The notes under the pieces are model-generated. The model was not told where the DNA came from and searched no databases. It saw nothing but the letters and a program-made list of their open reading frames with translations. The position numbers and the translations under genes are program-made. A DNA stretch of 64,000 nt from Caulobacteraceae bacterium (GTDB lineage Bacteria > Pseudomonadota > Alphaproteobacteria > Caulobacterales > Caulobacteraceae). Shown in pieces: positions 60,355 through 64,000 of this stretch. The DNA lies in assembly GCA_947475735.1 (NCBI GenBank), contig CANJLQ010000015.1, positions 1 through 64,000 of the forward strand, given 5' to 3'. Positions within the stretch are counted from its first letter, which is position 1. Every line of letters starts with the position of its first letter.

Positions 60355-60882
60355 ATGACGAAACGGCTCACCGCCGCTGTGGTTGCAGCGACCCTTGGCT
60401 TTTTCGCCCTGTCCCCGGCACCGGTCCGCGCGGACGACCCCTACTGGCAGTGCGTGACCTTCGCGCGCATGTTTTCCGGCATCAACATCTTCGGCGATGC
60501 CTGGACCTGGTGGAACCAGGCCGTGGACCGCTTCCGCACCGGCCGCGCGCCCGAGACCGGATCGGTCCTGGTGTTCCAGCCCGAGGGCCGCATGTCGCGC
60601 GGCCACGTCGCCGTCGTCTCCGACATCCTGACCGACCGCGTGATCCGCGTCACCCATGCCAACTGGGGCGGCAGCCGCGGCAAGGTCGAGGAGAACGTCA
60701 CCGTGGTCGACGTCTCGGGCCAGAACGACTGGAGCCAGGTCAAGGTCTGGTACAATCCGATCAATGACCTGGGCACTACCGTCTATCCGACCTACGGCTT
60801 CATCTACAACTCGGCCCGCGAGGGGCTGGCGGCCGGTCGTCAGATGGCGCAGAGCGCAGGCTCGGCCGCCGGTCAGCCCTGA
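60355..60882 (+). CDS. Secreted CHAP-domain protein
   Basis: A 175-aa protein with a signal peptide (AAVVAATLGFFALSPAPVRA) and a CHAP amidase/peptidase domain: catalytic Cys in WQCVTFARMFSG (residue 33), His in SRGHVAVVSD (about residue 85) and the polar third residue in THANWGG. CHAP enzymes cut murein peptide bonds. The position shortly after the signal peptide suggests a single-domain enzyme. Confidence 0.9.
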   Translation: MTKRLTAAVVAATLGFFALSPAPVRADDPYWQCVTFARMFSGINIFGDAWTWWNQAVDRFRTGRAPETGSVLVFQPEGRMSRGHVAVVSDILTDRVIRVTHANWGGSRGKVEENVTVVDVSGQNDWSQVKVWYNPINDLGTTVYPTYGFIYNSAREGLAAGRQMAQSAGSAAGQP

Positions 60883-60906
60883 TCCGACCGCACCGACCGT
60901 GATCGG

Positions 60907-61869
60907 ATGATCCGCCTCTATCGCTCGGGCTGCGCCGCCTGCGAGGGCGCGGAAATCGACGTCGAGGGCTGGATTCTGCCGCCCGATACCCTCTGGGTCG
61001 ACCTGATCGAGCCGACCCGCGAGGAAGACCTGGCCATCGAGAAGGCCCTCGGCCTGTCCATCCCGACCCGCGAGGAGATGAGCGAGCTGGAGGCGTCCAG
61101 CCGCCTGTACCGCGAAGGCGGCGCCACCTACGTCACCGCCGACATCCTCCACAACAGCGAGATGGAGCTGCCGACCGTCGATCCGGTGACCTTCATCCTG
61201 ACGCCGGGGCCTCTGGTCACCATCCGCTATTTCGACCCGCGCCCCTTCACCATGTTCACCGACAAGCTGGAGCGTGAGCCGTCACTGTGTGAATCCGGCG
61301 CGGACATGTTCCTGAACCTGATGGAGGCCATCATCGACCGGGCCTCCGACGTGCTGTCCAGGATCGGCCACAAGGTCGAGGCCGTCGCCAATCACGTCTT
61401 CGCGGCCGACAAGCCGATCGGCTTTCAGCATCTGATCACCAAGCTGGGTCAGGCCCAGATCGCCAACAGCCGCATCGAGCAGAGCCTGTCGGGCCTGGCC
61501 CGCGTGTTCGCCTTCGTGGCCCTGGACGAACGGCTGGAGATGGAGGGTGAAAAGCGCGAGCATCTGAAGTCGCTGGGCCGAGACGCCTCCAGCCTGCTGG
61601 CTCACAATCAGGCCGTGGCGGCGGGGATCAATTTCCAGCTGTCGGCGACGCTGGGCCTGATCAATATCGAGCAGTCGTCGATCTTCAAGGTGTTTTCGCT
61701 GTTCACCGTCGCCCTGATGCCGCCCACCTTGATCGGAGCCATCTACGGCATGAATTTCGATCACATGCCCGAGCTGGCCTGGAACCTGGGCTATCCCCTG
61801 GCCCTGGCGCTGATGGTGCTGTCGTCAGCCATTCCCTTGCTGTGGTTCAAGCGCAAGGGGTGGTTCTGA
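60907..61869 (+). CDS. corA: CorA family divalent-metal (magnesium) transporter
   Basis: A 320-aa protein with a large cytoplasmic N-terminal domain, a long helix, and two C-terminal membrane helices with the hallmark YGMNF between them (GMN near residue 281) and a basic end FKRKGWF. CorA pentamers carry Mg2+ (also Co2+/Ni2+) inwards. The conserved Mg-sensing acidic residues are likely in the N-terminal domain. It follows the CHAP gene by 24 bases. Confidence 0.93.
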   Translation: MIRLYRSGCAACEGAEIDVEGWILPPDTLWVDLIEPTREEDLAIEKALGLSIPTREEMSELEASSRLYREGGATYVTADILHNSEMELPTVDPVTFILTPGPLVTIRYFDPRPFTMFTDKLEREPSLCESGADMFLNLMEAIIDRASDVLSRIGHKVEAVANHVFAADKPIGFQHLITKLGQAQIANSRIEQSLSGLARVFAFVALDERLEMEGEKREHLKSLGRDASSLLAHNQAVAAGINFQLSATLGLINIEQSSIFKVFSLFTVALMPPTLIGAIYGMNFDHMPELAWNLGYPLALALMVLSSAIPLLWFKRKGWF

Positions 61870-61874
61870 AGCAG

Positions 61875-61937
61875 AGGTCTTGGGTCTTAGGGCTTAGATC
61901 ATCCTGACCAAGCCCTAAGGCCTGCTCACCAAGACCT
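61875..61937. terminator. Two-way terminator hairpin between corA and an outer-membrane protein gene
   Basis: Two nested stems: outer AGGTCTTGG (61875-61883) with CCAAGACCT (61929-61937), inner CTTAGGGCTT (61886-61895) with AAGCCCTAAG (61910-61919). The outer right strand overlaps the stop of the minus-strand gene. There is no long T tract, so intrinsic termination may be weak. Confidence 0.6.
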
Positions 61938-62808
61938 ACTCCGGCTTGATCGACAGCTGGAATGCCACCAGCCCTTCGGTGACGTCGCGGTCGAAGCCTT
62001 CGCCGCCGCGCAGCCCCTCGGCCTCCAGTTCGCGATAGACCAGGCCGAACGAGCCCTGAACGTGGCCCCGACGCATGGCCACGCCGATGGAGGCATCGCC
62101 CAGAAACGACCCGGAATCGCGGCTGACGCCGGAGCGGGCATAGTCGCCGTCCCGGTTGCGCGCGAAATTATAGCCGACGGCCGTGCCGGACCCAGCCGCG
62201 TACACATACCAGCGCGCGCGCTCGCCGAAGGCTTCGCTGCCTTCCGGCACCATGCCGTCGACGTCCTGTCCGATGGTCAGGGTGGCCCCGGCCTGGGCCC
62301 GGCTACCCCGGTCGCCGACGCCGACGCCCGCGTGCGGCGTCAGGGTGACCTCCAGTCCGGAGGCGGTGTAGCCCCTGGCCACCGGCCAGCCGCGCGTATA
62401 GCTCAGGTCATAGCCGTCCGCGTCGAACGCGGCCTGGTCCAGTGGCGTCACGGGCAGGGGCGAGCCGTCCGCGCGGCGCAGTTCGCCCGTCTGACGCAGA
62501 CGCAGGCGGTCGGTGAACCCCTCGCCTTCGCGCCACACATCATGGGTTGTGGTGGCCGCCAGCGGGCTGGCGGCGGCGATCGGCGTATAGTCTGTGGCGA
62601 ACTCCAGCGCCGGGCCGAACTCGCGACCCGCCGCGACGTTGAAACTGGCCTGCCGGTTCAGCTGGGCCGTGATGGTCGAGGCCGTGCGCTGCTCGCCGTC
62701 GGACCAGTTCTGGTTGACAGTCGTCTGCGCGGTCGCAGGGGCCGCAAAGGCCACCAGCGCAACGACGCCGAACACACATCCTCCCAGACGGATCAACGGT
62801 CCCCTCAC
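61936..62808 (-). CDS. Outer-membrane beta-barrel protein, possibly LpxR/DUF2219-like
   Basis: A 290-aa protein with a signal peptide (VVALVAFAAPATAQ) and many alternating short strands. The C-terminal half (WYVYAAGSGTAVGYNFARN, GSFLGDASIGVAMRRGHVQGSFGLVYRE, VTEGLVAFQLSIKPE) resembles the end of LpxR-type lipid A deacylases, but the N-terminal active-site block of LpxR is not seen, so the enzyme function is doubtful. It is probably a barrel in the outer membrane. Confidence 0.6.
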   Translation of the reverse strand: MRGPLIRLGGCVFGVVALVAFAAPATAQTTVNQNWSDGEQRTASTITAQLNRQASFNVAAGREFGPALEFATDYTPIAAASPLAATTTHDVWREGEGFTDRLRLRQTGELRRADGSPLPVTPLDQAAFDADGYDLSYTRGWPVARGYTASGLEVTLTPHAGVGVGDRGSRAQAGATLTIGQDVDGMVPEGSEAFGERARWYVYAAGSGTAVGYNFARNRDGDYARSGVSRDSGSFLGDASIGVAMRRGHVQGSFGLVYRELEAEGLRGGEGFDRDVTEGLVAFQLSIKPE

Positions 62809-62944
62809 AGTCCGCTATCAAGTGTTAACCTGCACCAACTTCAGCGCCGCTCCAACCACGTTTTCGCGACACAATGCTGACAGCATCTCCGAACGCGAGC
62901 CCTGTCCACAGAGTTCCCCCGAAAGGAGACGGCGCCTCCGGTGG

Positions 62945-64000
62945 TCAATCGCCGATCGTATTCAGGTCCCGTCCCTTGGTTTCCGGCATGAAAAGCAGCG
63001 TCACGACGACGGCGATGGCGGTGAAGACCACGGCGTACCACAGGCCGAAATAGATGTTCCCCGACGCCGCCACGAGGGCGAAGCTGGTCGCTGGCAGCAA
63101 TCCGCCGACCCAGCCGGTCCCGACGTTGTAGGGCAGGCTCATGGCCGTATAGCGCACCCGGGTCGGGAACAGCTCGACCAGGGCCGCCGCCTGGGGTCCA
63201 TACAGCGCCGTGGCCGCCACGATGAAGATCATCAGGATGGCGAAGACCATCGGCAGGTCGACCCGCGCGGGGTCCGCCCGGTCCGGATAGCCCGCCGTCG
63301 TCAGCGCCGCCTTGATCCGTCCTTCGACCTCGGCCTTCACCGCCGCCCGCTCGGCCGGACCCAGGGCCTCGCCCTCGATCGACGCGACCTCGACCTCCCC
63401 GACCCGGACCCGGGCCAGGCTGCCCGCCGGCGCGGCGATGTTGTCATAGGATACGCCGGCGTTCGACAGCACGGTCTTGGCCAGGTCGCAGGAGCTGGCG
63501 AAGGCCGCCTTGCCGACCGGGTCGAACTGCAGGGCGCAGGTGGCCGGGTCGGCGATCACCGTCACGGGCGAGCTGGCCTGGGCCTCCGCCAGGGCGGGAT
63601 TGGCCGCCCGGGTCAGGGCCTGGAAGCCGGGGAAGAAGGCGATCAACGCCAGGATCATGCCAAACAGCATCACCGGCTTTCGACCCACCTTGTCCGACAG
63701 CCAGCCGAAGAAGACATAGAGGAAGGCCGACACGACCGTCAGCGCCAGCATGATCAGGTCGACCGTGGCCACCTCGACCTTCAGGATCCGCTCCATGAAG
63801 AAGCGGGAATAGAAATAGCCGCAGTACCAGACCGCGCCCTGGGCGATCATGGTGCCGAACAGGGCCAGCAGGACGAACTTCAGGTTCTTCCATTCCAGGA
63901 AGGACTCGCGGAACGGCGCCCGGCGTGCGCCGCCCTCGGCCTCCATGCGACGGAACGCCGGGCTCTCGTTCAGCTTCAGCCGTATCCACAGGGAGATGAT
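62945..64000 (-). CDS. MFS transporter of the metabolite:H+ symporter type (5' end outside window)
   Basis: 352 codons of a major facilitator protein open to the right edge (the visible part begins IISLWIRLKLNESPAFRR). It contains the FGWLSDKVGRKPVMLFG loop, eight or so helices and an end LLFMPETKGRDLNTIGD, typical of the ProP/ShiA-like MHS group. A roughly 110-residue soluble insertion between helices (ATCALQFDPVGKAAFASSCDLAKTVL... to PDRADPARVDLP) probably lies in the periplasm and contains two Cys. Confidence 0.88.
   Translation of the reverse strand: MISLWIRLKLNESPAFRRMEAEGGARRAPFRESFLEWKNLKFVLLALFGTMIAQGAVWYCGYFYSRFFMERILKVEVATVDLIMLALTVVSAFLYVFFGWLSDKVGRKPVMLFGMILALIAFFPGFQALTRAANPALAEAQASSPVTVIADPATCALQFDPVGKAAFASSCDLAKTVLSNAGVSYDNIAAPAGSLARVRVGEVEVASIEGEALGPAERAAVKAEVEGRIKAALTTAGYPDRADPARVDLPMVFAILMIFIVAATALYGPQAAALVELFPTRVRYTAMSLPYNVGTGWVGGLLPATSFALVAASGNIYFGLWYAVVFTAIAVVVTLLFMPETKGRDLNTIGD

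Overview
The window is GC-rich chromosomal DNA from an alphaproteobacterium of the Caulobacterales, most likely Brevundimonas or a close relative. This is inferred from the protein sequences, the recA-alaS arrangement, frequent GTG/TTG starts and ATGA/GTGA coupled stops, and abundant secreted DUF885, M61, CHAP and TonB-type proteins. I see no rRNA, tRNA, CRISPR array or prophage. The only mobile-element trace is the last 25 codons of a transposase at the left edge.

Layout. 1-6.2 kb: transposase end, recA with terminator, a photolyase-like FAD protein coupled to a DCC-family protein, alaS. 6.2-16 kb: two secreted DUF885 proteins, an M61 aminopeptidase, two tandem DUF2939 paralogs, icd, and a small coupled operon ending in a thioredoxin-reductase-like flavoprotein. 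16-22 kb: proline genes, with putA (degradation) facing proB-proA (synthesis) across an inverted repeat. 22-28.2 kb: YpfJ-type metallopeptidase, a methyltransferase, an ABC1/UbiB kinase, a fatty acid desaturase, then a membrane protein/XRE regulator/hydrolase unit with matching palindromic sites at both ends. 28.5-32.8 kb: a minus-strand cluster (DUF3298 lipoprotein, ubiA, DUF417, DMT exporter, NUDIX hydrolase, arsC) that includes a partial NUDIX duplication. 32.8-34 kb: a 26-aa peptide, a pteridine-reductase-like SDR and folB. 34.3-41.4 kb: DUF1295 protein, hmgA, a TonB receptor without a signal peptide, mpl, an LD-carboxypeptidase. 41.6-46.1 kb: a three-gene coupled operon (hydrolase, polytopic spermidine-synthase-like protein, Tat/lipoprotein isoaspartyl-methyltransferase-like protein). 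46.1-52.4 kb: phytase-like esterase coupled to cobT, a GT9 glycosyltransferase, a hydrolase, an M23 peptidase. 52.8-56.7 kb: a ydbH-ynbE-ydbL lipid-transport operon. 57-64 kb: an orphan cytosine methyltransferase, an acyltransferase, a CHAP protein, corA, an outer-membrane protein and the end of an MFS transporter.

The strongest non-genic signal is a set of intergenic inverted-repeat elements of about seven sequence types. Each has two arms around a variable centre. Several supply the stop codon of a neighbouring gene, and one lies directly against the truncated-looking 5' end of the TonB receptor gene. The rest is mostly ordinary core genome. I did not find a clearly new multi-gene defence or biosynthetic system. 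The best leads are the XRE-operator unit, the NUDIX partial duplication inside a coupled gene chain, the SDR with Arg in place of catalytic Lys, the exported methyltransferase operon and the apparently domain-permuted photolyase.
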